Source: Diogma glabrata
Lineage: Eukaryota; Arthropoda; Insecta; Diptera; Cylindrotomidae
DNA: 64,000 bases
NCBI GenBank assembly: GCA_963693315.1
Contig: OY856186.1
Span: forward strand, 301,758,174-301,822,173
Direction: 5' to 3'
Notes under the pieces: model-generated
Seen by the model: the letters and a program-made list of their open reading frames with translations, nothing else
The model's database searches: none
Told to the model about the DNA's origin: nothing
Position numbers and translations under genes: made by a program
Shown: piece after piece, positions 46,270-59,539 of the stretch
How the letters are laid out: every line of letters starts with the position of its first letter
Position numbering within the stretch: position 1 is the stretch's first letter

Positions 46270-47793
46270 ATGAGTGTTTCCTCTGTGGATATGCAAAACA
46301 TTGTTTTAAAATCTAGTTACTGCTCGAATAATAACGGGTTTAATTTTGCACATATCAACCCGGGAAGTCTCATTTCAAATTTTGATGAATTTAAGAGTAT
46401 TTTGCGTGATGTTCCACTTGATTTGATAGCAGTTTCCGAAACATGGTTCAAGGACAAGATTGACGATCGCTTGGTGACAATTAATAATTACAATTTAATC
46501 AGAAAAGACAGAGGAGATGGTAGACGTGCAGGTGGTGTGGCACTCTATATAAATAATAAAGTTCGATATAAAATTATTAAAAAGAATGCCGTTTCCTCTG
46601 ACTTTGATGTGATTTTCTTAAAGATAATTAATAACTGTCACGATAAGCTTATGGTGGGTGTATTTTATTGTCCTCCTAAGGTTAAGTTTATTAATCGTGT
46701 TAAACAATTCTTAACGCAGTCGGCTAGTAAATACAGTGATATTATTATTCTTGGTGACTTCAACCTAAACATATTATCTAACGATTTGCATGTTAGAAGG
46801 TTCAATGATCTTCTGGATTCGATTGGATTAGTATGCGCATCTAGAGAACCCACTAATTTCGTCAAAGAAAGTTGCACATGTATTGACCTGTTGCTTACGA
46901 CTAATGTTTCTAAATTGAACTTTTTCACCCAAATTTCTGTACCAGGTTTATTTACCTCTCATTATTTAATTTATGGTTCATATGATTATAAATTGAACTA
47001 CACTAATACTGAAGAGTTTGTTTTTCGTAGATTTTTCAATAATATAGATGTAGATATTCTTCAGAAGGAAGCAATTATGTTAAATTGGAACGAAATTCTT
47101 TGTCTTGATGACATTGATCAACAATTGGCTCACTTCAACCACCTCGTTCTTCATCTACTAAATCAGTTTGCCCCTATAGTAAAATGTAAATCGCAGAATT
47201 ATGATGGCTCGTCTTGGTTTAATTCTGACATTCTTAACCATAGGAATATTAGGGATCATCTCTATTCTCGATGGAAAAATGATAAAACTGTCACCAATTG
47301 GAATGCTTTTACTAAGTACAGAAATAAAGTCAATACTATGATTAAGTTAGCAAAGTTCAATAACTTTAAAAAAATATTTAATGTTGATCTTCCTTCAAAG
47401 ATTCTCTGGAACAACTTTAGAAAATATGGTATATGTAAAACTAAATCTCTTCTCCACACTGACATTACTTCATCTGAATTCAATAGTTACTTCTCATCGT
47501 TTAACAGACCTCCGGATAATGAATTTGATGCAGACTGTGATAGCATTGGGCCAAACTTATTTTATTTCCATAATACTTCTATTGAGGATATTATTATTAT
47601 TGTGAGTGAAATTAATTCTTCGGCTGTTGGGACTGACGAAATTCCTATTCGTTTTATTAAGTTAATTCTACCAATTATTTTGAAATACTTAACTCATATT
47701 ATCAATACTGCACTCACTAAATCCATTTTCCTCAATCCTGGAAAAGTGCTCACGTTATTCCGGTTAATAAAGTTCCCAATGCCAATGTGGTAA
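46270..47793 (+). pseudogene. LINE ORF2 first part, endonuclease and reverse-transcriptase start
   Basis: The best start is the ATG at 46270 (MSVSSVDMQN), after CACA. Motifs: INPGSL (Asn position), AVSETWF (Glu), RRAGGVALYI, IILGDFNLNI (Asp, Asn) and TSHYLIYGSY, where most LINE endonucleases have an SDH triplet, so the last motif is atypical or decayed. A linker with SSWFNSDIL follows, then the first reverse-transcriptase block AVGTDEIPIRFIK. The reading frame shifts within the T run at about 47727-47733; one missing base explains it. The remainder of the protein is read from 47787 in the next frame. The protein nicks the target and copies LINE RNA. Confidence 0.87.
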
Positions 47794-49100
47794 GTGATTT
47801 TCGTCCTATTAGTTTACTACCTTGTCTCTCCAAAATCTTAGAGAAAGTCATGAATTCCCAAATTTTGGATTATGTGGAAAAACATCATATGTTAAACCCT
47901 CTACAGTCTGGCTTTAGGAAAAGGCATAATACAACATCAGCAATTATAAATATAGTTGAAGATTTGAGTGGCTCGATGTCGGATGGGAAGGTTTCCGTTT
48001 TAGTGCTACTTGATTTTTCTAAAGCTTTTGATTCTGTTGACCATTCAATACTGTTGGAAAAATTAAGAAGAAATTTCAAGTTTTCTAGATCTGCATTACT
48101 TTTTTTGAAATCTTACCTGAGTGATAGAAAACAATTCGTTCTTCATAATAATACCTTATCTGATCCATCATATATAACATCTGGAGTTCCTCAAGGATCA
48201 ATACTAGGTCCTTTATTGTTTTCCCTCTTTATTAATGACATTATTCTAACTCTGAATGTTAAGTTTCATCTTTTTGCTGATGACTTACAAATATACGATT
48301 CTGTTTCGCTTTTAGACTTTTCCCTCTGTATTAATCGTATAAACCAAACCCTCGTCAACATATCGGATTGGGCAAAAATTAACAATATTAACATTAATCC
48401 TGATAAATCTAAAGCAATGGTCATTACTCAAAATAGGAATGTGTTATCCAGACTGCAAAAAGAAAATATGCTCAGTATTCATGGAAATAAAATCCAAGTA
48501 GTGGACAATTTACGTAGCCTTGGTATAATGTTTAATAACTTTCTAAATTGGGAAAATTATGTTAACCATATTTGTAGAAAAATCTACATGACCTTAAGCA
48601 GTCTATGGCAAACGGCTAGTTTTACACCAAAAACTTCAAAAATGAAATTAATTAGATCCCTAGTGGTTCCTCATGTAATTTATTGTGCTCCAATTTTTTC
48701 TGGCTGCTCAAGGGCATCATATTACAAACTGAAACTTGCTTTCAATTCATGTGCGCGCTACGTATTCAACATCCGCAGGAGTACTTCCATCTCGTATTAT
48801 ACTAGAAAAATTCTAAACTGTGATCTTCGTCAATATCTAAAATTTCAAACTGCTTTGTTCATGTTTAAATTAATTAAATATCAGCAACCTAGCTACTTGT
48901 ATGATCGACTTAGTTTTTCAAGATCAAATAGGACGCTTAACATTAATTTACCTAGAAATTGTAAAACTAAACCTCGTGAAGCATCTTTCTTTGTAAATAG
49001 TATCAAAATTTGGAACTCATTAGATCGTGAAATGAAAACTGATATGTCCTTACATAGATTCAAAAAGCTTTGTTTTGCATATTTTGAGAGGCAGCAATAA
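47735..49100 (+). pseudogene. LINE ORF2 second part, reverse transcriptase
   Basis: After the frameshift the sequence has FRPISLLPCLSKILEK, LNPLQSGFRKRHNTTSA, LLDFSKAFDSVDH (motif A), SGVPQGSILGPLLF (motif B) and LFADDLQIY (motif C), followed by LNWENYVNHICRKI and the thumb region PHVIYCAPIF. The end has REASFFVNSIKIWNSLD, the closing block shared by this superfamily, and stops at TAA 49098. All catalytic aspartates are present. With the frameshift aside, no other damage to the polymerase is visible. There is no RNase H, in contrast to the LINE at 24-28 kb. Confidence 0.9.
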
Positions 49101-49388
49101 TTAAGTTGCCTTTTACAGACCTGATAAATGTTATTATTTATTATTATATTTTTATTTTGATTATTGTATTTTGCTATTTTTCCCCTTTTATTTTAGTTTA
49201 TCTTATTTTCTATCTATAGGTGATTGTAATACTAGTTCTTTATATATTGTAGAATGTAGAGAGTATTTTACTTGCTTATTTGTTAACTTAATTCTTGCCT
49301 TAGTGCCCATTATTATAATTATTATTAATTTTTTTAATATTTCAGAGTTATTCCTTAAGTCTTTTGATTTGTAACCATTATTTAAGTA

Positions 49389-49459
49389 CATGTTTATTAT
49401 TAAACATGCATAAGAGAATTTCTTTGTTCGCAAAGAAATTGCAAGAAGGCTACGGCCTT
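49389..49459 (+). other. Three consecutive tetraloop hairpins in the LINE 3' UTR
   Basis: Hairpin 1, 49389-49408: CATGTTTA, loop TTAT, TAAACATG. Hairpin 2, 49417-49440: AATTTCTTTG, loop TTCG, CAAAGAAATT. Hairpin 3, 49446-49459: AAGGC, loop TACG, GCCTT. All arms pair perfectly. They lie 25-100 nt before the tail, where LINE reverse transcriptases recognise their RNA. Confidence 0.85.
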
Positions 49460-49514
49460 ATTTGTATGTTATATGAAATGAATAAATAAATAAATAAATA
49501 AAAAAAAAAAAAAA

Positions 49515-49630
49515 TTTAAATGTTTTTTTCTCTTTTTTGGAAATAATTATGACGATAAAAATTCATATTTATTGATGATTGATGTATTAATTTCAAATTT
49601 ATAAAAAATTTAAACATGTGCCGAAAAAAT
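49515..49630. other. AT-rich flank of the LINE
   Basis: The sequence after the poly-A starts TTTAAATG. No duplicate was found at the 5' side. Confidence 0.5.
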
Positions 49631-49739
49631 AGTGTATTTAGTTCGGAGCTAAAGAGACTTTTTGTGTATCGCCTATAATTGTCAAACTATAGACTCAACA
49701 CAAAAAGTATCAATTTAGCTCCTAATTAAATAATGTACT
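49631..49739. repeat. Imperfect hairpin or small MITE, 109 bp
   Basis: The left arm AGTGTATTTAGTTCGGAGCT ... ACTTTTTGTGT (49631-49667) pairs with the right arm (49698-49739; in reverse AGTACATTATTTAATTAGGAGCT ... ACTTTTTGTGT) with a few indels. Confidence 0.65.
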
Positions 49740-51700
49740 TATGTTTCAATTTTATGATTATTTTAATTATTCTACGGGAAATTATTTGACGGGGGTAAAG
49801 TAGAAAAATATACCAACGTTTTATATAGCAACGTGCTTTTATTTTGCGGACGTTAAGTTCAATTTTCCGCCTCGATAACTAGGATTTAAAATGTGTTTTA
49901 CAATCCATTTGTGTGTAAAAATATTCATTTTTCTATTAGTGTAATATTTTTATAAGCCTTGTATTAGTATTAATTATAGGTTCCTATTAATTTATTTTGT
50001 AATAGTCTTCTTAATTTAGGTCTTTATTAATTTATTTTCTTTTTTGTTTAAATTAATTTTTTTTATATATAAATTTTTGCTATTTCATTTTGTATTATTT
50101 ACTTTTTGCTTTCCTTATTTTTCTTTATTATTACCTTTAATTATCTAACCCTGGTTGGTCCAATAAATCATCCAATATGCTTAACATATAAACTTTCCGG
50201 TTACTTTTTTTTCAGTCAGCGGTTGTCTGACAGTGGTTTGTTTTAGTTTACCCCAAAAATTTATTTATTAACAATATTAGTTTTAACTATTTTATAATTT
50301 GGATTATTTAGAATATTTGAATATCTTTATAAACAAATAATCATTAGAAAAATAATTTCATTTTCAAAAAAATATCATTCATTTTTATTTGAGTTAATTA
50401 AAATAATTGATTTTCAAACAAAATGTCAAAATCATCCATTTTTATCTGAGTTTTCAAGTAGTTGTTGTTTTTTTTACTGTGGTAGCACTGCCTCTGTGCA
50501 GCAGAATTTACATGTAATTGCTCTCATATAACAACACATGATTTAATTTCGCTGCATGCAGAATTCTGCACATGTATTTGGACCATTACGGTCAAGGATA
50601 TGGATGCAAATGATATTTAACGCCAATAATTTGTTTTTGTTCGACATCTTAATTTTTCATCTGTGTTTTTCATCATAATCCAATTTTCTTTAAATATGAC
50701 TATCTCGTTGTGAGCATTCATCTGATCAATTCGTAGTATTTTTCATGGTATTTACAAGATTGGTCTGCTTAATTATTGATCAAATAGCGTTATGTTTTTA
50801 TTCAACGTTTCTTCATTTAATTAAGTTCTGCTATGCCCAACATATTCTGTAAGGTGTAAATTTTCTTTTGCATCGAAATCAAACAAACAATCAACACATT
50901 AATTGTACTAACTTGCCGTTACATTAAATAACCTAAGAATATCGTTTAGTAACTAATAACTAGCATATGCGGTGTTTTGCTATAAATGAGAAGGAAGAGA
51001 ATTAAAAAAACAAATATCATTTAATTTTTTTTTTCATTTATAACTCTTTATTTTTGATTTCTAAACATTTGTTTTGCTGACACTTATAATTTATTTACAT
51101 TTTCTTCTTCTCTACCTAACAGTGTACCTTTGTTGTATACATGAAGTATATTATTCTTTCTCAGGGTTTGTAATATGAATAGGATGTTCCGTTTGTAGAA
51201 GATGAAATGTTTTCGCAATGTAAAATTGGATTTTTTTTGTAGTTTGAATTACCTTGTGCTATGAATCAAATATTTATTTTTGCTTAATCAAAATGAATAT
51301 GCGACAGTTAAAGAGCTGAACAGAAATTTTTTTTTGGTATCAAATGGTTGATGTAACGATTTGGATGATTGTATTTAAATAAGTTTGAACTTTCTAACAG
51401 ACGGTTTCGAGGATAGAAATTTTTAAATTTTGTTAGTTCTTTAATTCCAATATAAATGGAGATAGGCATTTCCTTTGTTATTTTAGATTATATAAAACAA
51501 AATGTACCTTACAAAAAAACAATAGAATTATTAGAAAAAGTACGCAAGTAAAAAGAGTGAACAAATAAATAAATATTAAAATAATATGCTTAGTTTAATA
51601 TACTACATAAAAGTTTAATTGATTTGAATTAAAAACTAAAACTCAAATATGTGTTCAACTGAAAATGTCTCTAATATAAACGTGAACCAAAGCAAAGATT
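49740..51700. other. AT-rich region, no gene recognised
   Basis: At 49850-49895 a GCCTCGATAACTAG block echoes GCCTCGGTAACTAG at about 43760, inside the foldback element, so a decayed relative may lie here. Otherwise nothing. Confidence 0.45.
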
Positions 51701-51704
51701 TAGG

Positions 51705-51815
51705 TTTTTTTTTTTTTTTAATAAGAAGTGTTGTGTGGTAGGAATTACAAAATGTGTCACAACAACACATAGATACCTTTTAAGACGGAGGTCCCACAAC
51801 AACATGCGTCTTGAG
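51705..51815 (-). repeat. CR1-type 3' tail, copy 3, with poly-A
   Basis: The reverse complement reads GTCTTAAAAGGTATCTATGT, GTTGTTGTGACACA, CCTACCACACAACACTTCTT, then A15. The short frame crossing it gives LKRYLCVVVTH, as in the LINE at 37.6 kb. Confidence 0.85.
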
Positions 51816-52900
51816 GTATAGGTGGACTTTTTCCAAAATTCTAAAAATATTGCAAAAATTATTACGAAATCAAAAATTGAAAATTTTTTCAAAATTCCAA
51901 AAATTATAATATAATCAAAAATTAAAAATTTTTCAAAATTCTAAAAATATTCCAAAAATTCTTACAAAATCAAATATTAAAACTTTTTCCGAAATTCTAA
52001 AAATATTGCAAAACCTATTACAAAATCAAAAATACAAACTTTTTCAAAATTCCAAAAATATTTCAAAAACTATAAAAAATTCAAAAATTTCCATGTCCAA
52101 TTTCATTTTAAATTACATTTACGTCATAAAAACAGCTACATTTTTTTTCCAAAAAATTGGCTAAAAAAATAAATGAAATCATTTTTTGATACACTTGACA
52201 TTATTTGTTGACAAACTTATAATGCCGTAGTTCTCTATAATAATAATAAAATATCATGTCATACAAACTATTAATTTTATTTTTTTTAAAAAAATTGGGT
52301 TAAAAATAAATAAAAACCTTTCTTTTGACACACTTGACCACATTTTTTGACAAACTTATAATGACATAATTCTCAATAATAATAATAAAATTTCATTTCA
52401 AACAAACAATTTTATTTTTTTCCAAAAAATTGGGTAAAAAAATAAATAAAAATCTTTCTTTTGACACATTTGACAACATTTTTTTGCAAACTTATAATGC
52501 AATAATATAGGTTTTGATCTCACATACCAATCCCGACCATTAAGATTTCTCCAAATTTAATGTTCCTACTCGTAATCACTTAAAATTAACGTTTTTTAAG
52601 CCAAAAATATGAAAATTTGCTATTTTTGACACACATAATGATTTTTTCGACACACTTCCGGTGCAGTTATCGAACGCAGCGTCCTTTTGGACCTGTCGCT
52701 TGTGAATACCTATTTTTAGAAAAAAAAGTTTTTGAAATCCCTCCAGCGGTTTTCCCTGCAGTGTAGGTAATGACGGCAGACATACGTTTTTTTTTTTAGC
52801 ATCAGTAGGTCCTAAAACGTCGAGAAATGCCAAAAAAAGTGGGGGTAAGAATTTCACTTTTGGCTCATGAATGTAATACTTGGGTCTTTCAGACCGAAGT
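51705..52900 (-). mobile_element. Satellite-carrying composite retroposon, copy B
   Basis: Read on the minus strand: a head starting ACTTCGGTCTGAAAGACC at 52900, the same 420-bp unique block as copy A (including CGACGTTTTAGGAC, GGACGCTGCGTTCGATAACT and CACCGGAAGTGTGTC), three 141-bp units (about 52490-52130), a short minisatellite (about 52090-51827, some five units), a CR1-type tail (51812-51721) and a terminal poly-A (T run 51705-51719). It lacks the 360-bp segment that copy A has before its tail. The poly-A end supports movement through RNA. Confidence 0.82.
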
Positions 52901-55900
52901 AAAAAAGTTATTTTGCATTTTGAATTGCATTAAAGCTCAGTGAAAAATAAGAACAAAAATTTTTTATTGAAGATCGAATTGTAAATTGATGATAAAATAT
53001 TTAAGGATTCAAAACGAAAAATTTAAAATTTTAACTGACACAAAGCCAGTAAGAAAATCAAATTGTTAAGGAAAAACTTTTAATTCTTAAATTATATTCA
53101 CACATCAAATTAGTGTTTGATCAATAGTATTTTTTATGACACAAAACTTCCTCCACAATTTTTAATAAAAAACAAAAAGTGGTGGAGAAATCAATATAAT
53201 CATAAAATTTTCAATTTACTGCTCATTCTTTTACATTGATTATGATTGTGATCTTTATTAAAAATTATGTGTGTTGGGTAGACTAGGTAGTCTTTCTAAA
53301 ACTGGCATTAAACTCAGAGAACACGGGTTCGCTCGTATCTTGGTCAAAGTGTTTTAAGCAAAAAATTAACAATTATCATACGTTTTCCAATTAACCGAAA
53401 TCCAGACAATGTGGTTGATAAATTGTACAAACAATCTATAAGTTCTATTACTGATCACCTTCATAAAACTAATCGTCTTTATGTGAAACTCAGAGAAACT
53501 TGCTGATAGCCTACGTTTCTCAATGCAGCATAAACAGCACACTCAAAAAATAGGTAATCAAATACCACCATGACAGTTATTTAAGGAATTTTTTTGTCCC
53601 AAACTAATTTATTTTTTTAATTCATTTCCGAGTTCTCTTACATATTTATAGTTTTAATATTTTACATTTAATCACTGAATATCTTAGCACCAACTTATTA
53701 TTCAAATCCAATTAAAACATTTTATGCAATTTTTTCACTGAGTTTCAATACAACTTCTTTAATTTGTTGTACCAACTATTTATTAATAGCACACATTTGT
53801 GAAAAGTGAAAAGCATCGCAAAAAATTACTTTTTGTGAAGAACAATTCATTTTAATCGATTACTCTAAACTCAAAAATTTTTACCATCAAATTGAGTTAC
53901 ACTTGGCTGGAAATGCAATAAATTTGTATCAGTTTATATTCCTGTTTTATCCATTCTAATCTTCTAATAGTAAACAAAAATGTTATCGTATCTCAACTCA
54001 TTGTGGATTTATCTATGAACGATGGTGAGTGAAACATCAATGAAACATCAATTTCTTGGTTATATGTATATCAAACATTTTTTCTCTAACATTACGTTTC
54101 AAAATTTCAATGTAATTTTTGGCGAATTTATCTTGATTCTCTACCAATTGATTTTGCATTTTTTATGTTGTAATTTAGTATAACTTCATAGTCTTATACT
54201 TCAAAGTAGTTATATTTGACTTAGTTGTGATCATTGATTTATTTAATTGAAGTACATAAATTTTAAAATCTAAATCGCATTGAATAGGAATAATTTCCAA
54301 ATGGTTACAAATGGTTTTCTACAATAATCGTTCAACAGATGTTCTAGATTCTTTTACTCGTGCACCTTTCCATATAATTTTCACCTTTTTAACTATATAA
54401 AAATCTCAATCTGCACACATACAAAGATAAAAAAAATAAAGGATTTATAAATCCTTTTGTAATCCAAGTGAATCTCCTTGTTTCGTTAAAGATATTTCTA
54501 ACTATTTTAGGTTCATTTAAAATAATTTATACAAAAAAACATTGAAAATGAACTAAAGAAATCCGGAAAACTTTTAAGGGATGAAAATTGGAAAAACCTG
54601 TATTTTGTATAAATTTTATTCAAGTATTTTATGCCTTACAGGAAAATTAAATGATTTTTATTGGGTGACGGATATTCGAAAAGTTTAATGTTATACATTA
54701 AAGAGAAATTGAAATGATGTCACGATTTCAGTTGAAATCATCTGGGAGTTGTAAATTAATACAAAGAAAACTCTTTAAATTTTTGAAGTGAATTGAACTT
54801 TTTTTAAATTGGGTTTAACAGTTTTTTTTATAAGTTAAAAGAGTTAGGAAAGGATTTTAGTTAAGGGACTTTTGATTTTGATTGATCCAAACCATAATAG
54901 TATATTGTTTACAATACAAGTACAGAATAATATGAGTAAATTAAGAGTATGAAGGTTAAAAACTCGAGCGTAGCGAGTGGTTTAATTCAGTAGGAGTAAA
55001 TATTATCATTCTGAGAAAGTTTTACAATAGCTTATTTTTCTACGATCGATCAAGAAATATTAATAAAAAAAATTAGAAATTAAATTGGAATAATTGTATC
55101 AAGATAATTTTTTTAACCATAGCTAATGAGGCTCATTAAAATTTGTGAATGAGTGTGTTATAAATTTTTATGGTGACGCCTTTCTTTTCAACTGTAATAT
55201 ACTATCTATCTTTGGTTATTATTTGTTATTTAATAATAAAGCATGCTGTTTATAAATTTTTTATTTTACAAAAGGGTAAAATTTATATTTCTTATGCGCA
55301 AGTTTTGTATTGTTGTTGAATTGTTGTTTGAATTTTTCTCTGTTGAAAGTTTTTCATGACAACCGTTGTCATGTCAGTATTGAATGGTTTATAATTTCAT
55401 TACGCACTAGTGTGTAATAAATATATTAAGTTACGGTCGCCTAGGTGATTGTATCATAATTAATAATAATGTCACGTTCTCCATAAAATTACTAAAAATT
55501 GTATCTGTAACTGTATATCATAAGTGCAATTTTTAGTTTGGTCGTAGAAAAACTTATGAGAAAACTTTATGATAAAAGTTAATAAATCAAATTGAACAAA
55601 GATAAATAAATTCAAAGTCAAAAATGGTGCTATTTAAGTTGATGTTCCTTATTGTATAATAAAATTGAAAGTGAGGAGTTCTAAGTACAAATAAATTGGA
55701 AAATTCTTTAATTAAAAAAAATGTCGATTAGACTAATTAAACCCAATGTTTTTTAAGCTGAATAAACATCTTTTGTTTTCTATTAATTATTTCCAGTACA
55801 TCTTTTCAAATGTCTTTGTTTTATTTATCAATAATAATTTTCCAGTTTTCATTTGTTTGTTATTTTTTTTTTGTCGTTGCTATAGACATTTTCTCGGAAA

Positions 55901-57945
55901 AATATGGTAACATAAATATCTTGAAAACATAAATAAATTTCTAAGAATTATGTTTGGTGATGCAAGATTATTATTTGCTTACCTAAAGAAAAACAATTTG
56001 TGTTCGCAGCTTGAGTTGAATTTTAAGAAAGTTCTTTGAAATTATTTTTATTGCGTAAGGCTAAGTTTGAGTTTGTGTAAGTAATTCAATCAATTTTGAT
56101 ACTGTAAGCTATTTGAAGATAAGTTTAGTATATCCTGTTACCTGTATAACTATTGCTTGGAAAACATTAACTGTTTATAAATTTTAGATGAAGGAGATCG
56201 CTTCTAAACTATTAAAATGTAGTGAAAAACAGATAATCGCAAAAAGATACAGTAAATTTTCTCAAAAGGCGTAACTTTTACAAAAATTGGTCCCATTTTT
56301 ATTTTGTTCTGGAAGTAGAAACTTATCTGAACAAAGAACTTACAATTCAAAGTTCAACTAATAGTGAATAATGCACTTTCGCATTCTTGCAATTTAAGTC
56401 ATTCAAATGTTGAGATAACCTTCTTACTCTCTAATACAACTTTGTTATTACAAACTTTGGATCTAATAGCAATTCCACGTCATCGCAACAGCATTTGTTC
56501 TAGCATGTGACCTGACACCCTCTGATTTCGATAAAATTTCATATACAGATGACAATTGCCAATGACAAAATAAAAATACCATTTTATTCAAAAAATTAAA
56601 TTTCGCTCTAGGGATGACACAGGGTAGCGGCAAAGTTTTAGGGGTTTGCGAAACAGTATCTTTGAATATCTTTGGATATCTTTGTATCGATTTGTATCAA
56701 GTATCTTTGAATATCGATTGCTAAAGATTCACTAAACTGATTTAAGTCATTTATAGCTCAGTGGAAAGGTAATTGATAGGACTTATAAAAAAAATACTAT
56801 AAATTTTTTAATAATTTTTTAAAAGTGTGTTAAACTTAAAAAAAATTTCAAAGATGGCGCTGTTGGAGGTACCCTCACTTTTACCACTTTTTTTTCCAGA
56901 AAAAAAATTTTTAATTAGTTCGTAATCTAAAACGAAAGTTTCCCAGGTACATAATTTCTCGTTTTATAAATAAAATTTTACAAAATTTTCAATATTTTTT
57001 TAAACAATGCAGTGAATCGTCTATTTAACTCAACCCACCGGAATTCTTGTTTTATAATAATTTAACGACCATTTAACTATTTTAAGGATACAAATTAAGT
57101 ATTTGAGGTTGTGAATGCTTTTTACATAATTTATCTTTTCATCCATTTATATCTGTCCGAAATTAATTTTATAGGCATTTAAAAATCAAGTACCGTACTT
57201 TGTTACCTGTTGATGATAATACCTGTCATAAAATGAGAGGTATTATCTGTTTGCTAACACAACACAAATATTTTTTTAACAAGATTGACAAATGAATTTA
57301 GTAATGATGCTATACACTCAAAATATCTCTATAGACTATTATTTTCATTACTTTGCTCTCATTTATATCCGTAAGTTTTTTAAATCGATTTTTGACGAAA
57401 TACCCTAAAAATACATATTAAACAAAATAATTCTCCGTTTCATATAGTGCCGAAATGGTTCCTTCGCCAATTACAAAAATCCACTAACAAATGCTTGTTG
57501 AAATTTGGAAAGTATTATTATATGGGAAATTAGTAATAAAAGAAATGTCGTTGAATCAACACAGGAGGATTAATTTAGGAATAAACTTGTCTTACTCGCG
57601 TCATAGAACGCGATTCCTTTAATGAAACAACAATGGCATACAAGATATGATAACAACATTCAGTTTAAAACACTTCCGATTAAAGATAGTAATTCTGAAG
57701 AGCTTTCTGAATATGAACCCTAAAACTTCAATCTAATGAGTGAGGAAAGGATTTAAATATGTATGTGCAGTAAAAGGATTATTTTTTGTAAAACGATCCA
57801 CTGCTAGAGGAAGCATTGTTTGCCGGCTTGACATATAAAAGCGATCTTTACTAACGTAATTTGCGAAACCGTTAACGACCTTAAGGACGTAACATGACGT
57901 AGAATGAAGTTTAGAATCAGATTTATAAATAAGAATTTGAAATAT
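52901..57945. other. AT-rich region of about 5 kb, no gene recognised
   Basis: Only small local patterns: several ATATCTTTG repeats at 56659-56725, and an ACTCGAGCGTAGCGAGT palindromic word near 54961. No open frame above 60 codons in the first 4.8 kb. Nothing supportable as a gene or element. Confidence 0.5.
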
Positions 57946-57950
57946 GCACC

Positions 57951-58054
57951 AGCAGCCAAGCTCCGTAATTGTGAAGCGGTGATAAGTTTTTTAATGAAAA
58001 GTAACGAAGAAATTTTTAACACTTCACCCCTTCACAGTTAAAGACTTTGGCTGC
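57951..58054. mobile_element. 104-bp MITE related to the 38.5-40.1 kb element
   Basis: The left end AGCAGCCAAGCTCCGTAATT, then GTGAAGCGGTGATAAG. The right end in reverse TGCAGCCAAAGTCTTTAACT, then GTGAAGGGGTGAAGTG. These are the same ends as the larger element, with almost the whole interior deleted. Confidence 0.75.
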
Positions 58055-58840
58055 AGGAATTTTCATTAATTTTTTATGTATTTTTTAATTTGTATAGACA
58101 TTTTGGTTTAATTAAATTATGCTCAATTGATTCCAACACTTCGTTGTGACTTAACATCACTCCGATGCAAAATATACCATCATAAATAATAATAACCGAA
58201 TTAAAAGAAAAGAAAGACAGATAAACTCCGACTAGATAAACTCCCCCAAAAAAATGTTATCGCTTATGAACCAAAAATTGTTCTATTGTTCTAGCGAATT
58301 ATAAAGACAACAACATTTACATAACCATGTAATTTTTAGCCTCAGGTTTAGTCAAATTTTTTCTCTCTAGTGATCATTGTTGTTGTTATACTGTAGCCAT
58401 GCTGGTATTTAATAACAATCTTGTATCAGTTAAAAAGAAGATGACTAGTCTTAATTGTCGTCTAATGACACAATGTCTACAATTGATTTAGAGAATTAAT
58501 TTTGATTTAACATCTCACTCCGATGTCAAATATATCATCGAGTATATCTCGAGTAATAAAAACTGAATCTAAAAAACGGCGATAATTATAAAAATATATT
58601 GCATTCCATAGCATTCCATGCCAATTATCTGGAAGATTAAGTTTTGAACCAATAAGCAAATTTAGGCAAACTAATATTTATTTTTCCGATGCGATTTCTA
58701 TTATGTCGAATTTTTTTAAACATATCTATCGCGTTGTAAGAGGGTTCAAGAAACAACACCAACACTCTTCAAATATGTGTTATTATGGTTTTCCATGTGG
58801 TTTTCCATATTATTCACTGTTTGTGTGCTTTTGTCACTTT
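58055..58840. other. AT-rich region, no feature recognised
   Basis: No coding frame or repeat that I can support. Confidence 0.5.
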
Positions 58841-58841
58841 T

Positions 58842-59042
58842 GAATTAAAGTGCAATATTTAAAAATATACTTTTTACTGTTTATTTTTAATTTCTTATTT
58901 TATTAATAATAATATAAACTTCCTTATAGTAACAATTTGGTATCCAAATTGCTACTATAAGGAAGTTTATATTATTATTAATAAAATAAAAAATTAAAAA
59001 TAAACAGTAAAAAGTGTATTTTTAAATATTGCATTTTAACTC
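58842..59042. mobile_element. 201-bp near-perfect hairpin element
   Basis: The left arm 58842-58940 and the right arm 58944-59042 are inverted copies with very few differences and a 3-nt centre (TAT). The arm contains TTTTTACTGTTTATTTTTAA and TATAAACTTCCTTATAGTA. Noncoding, like a snapback MITE. Confidence 0.92.
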
Positions 59043-59539
59043 TTCAAATCTTATTTTCCTTAAGAGTATTGTAATAGTTACTTTTTTCTGAGCTAGCCAA
59101 CTGTTTCTCACAACCCAAATTTGAGGTTTTTCAAAATAAGACACTCAATTTTTTTTATTTTTATAATTTTTAAAAATTGTTTATTTTAAGTTGTGTTAAA
59201 GTTGTTGTGTTGTTGCTACTTAAAATAATTTGTAATAATGCTTCTATTTATACTTAAACCTATCGACAAATACGAGAAAAATTATAATATATAAACCAAA
59301 AACTTGATTAGTGGGCGTGAATAATACAAAATGTAAAAAATATAATAATATATAATTAGAGGGCGTTAATGTTTAAGAAAAATATTGACTATTTTGAACA
59401 GATGTTAAATATAGGGGATGTAATTATCCATCGTCCGTCCGCATTCTTCAAATCTTTTGTTTTTGAAACATAAAGTGATTCATTTCTCTTTTAATTTCCA
59501 TTTTTGAATAACCGGTTTTATATGCAAATATAAATATGA

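Larger units (their letters stand above)
44741..49514 (+). mobile_element. CR1/jockey-superfamily LINE, nearly complete
   Basis: About 4.7 kb: a possible monomeric 5' UTR, ORF1 (44906-45938), a 330-bp AT-rich spacer, ORF2 (46270-49100, one frameshift), a 3' UTR with three hairpins (49389-49459), and a tail of AAATAAATAAATAAATA then poly-A (about 49484-49514). Its ORF2 is clearly different from both other LINEs in the window. No target-site duplication could be identified. A single-base frameshift and a missing ORF1 start are the only obvious defects, so the copy is fairly young. Confidence 0.85.
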
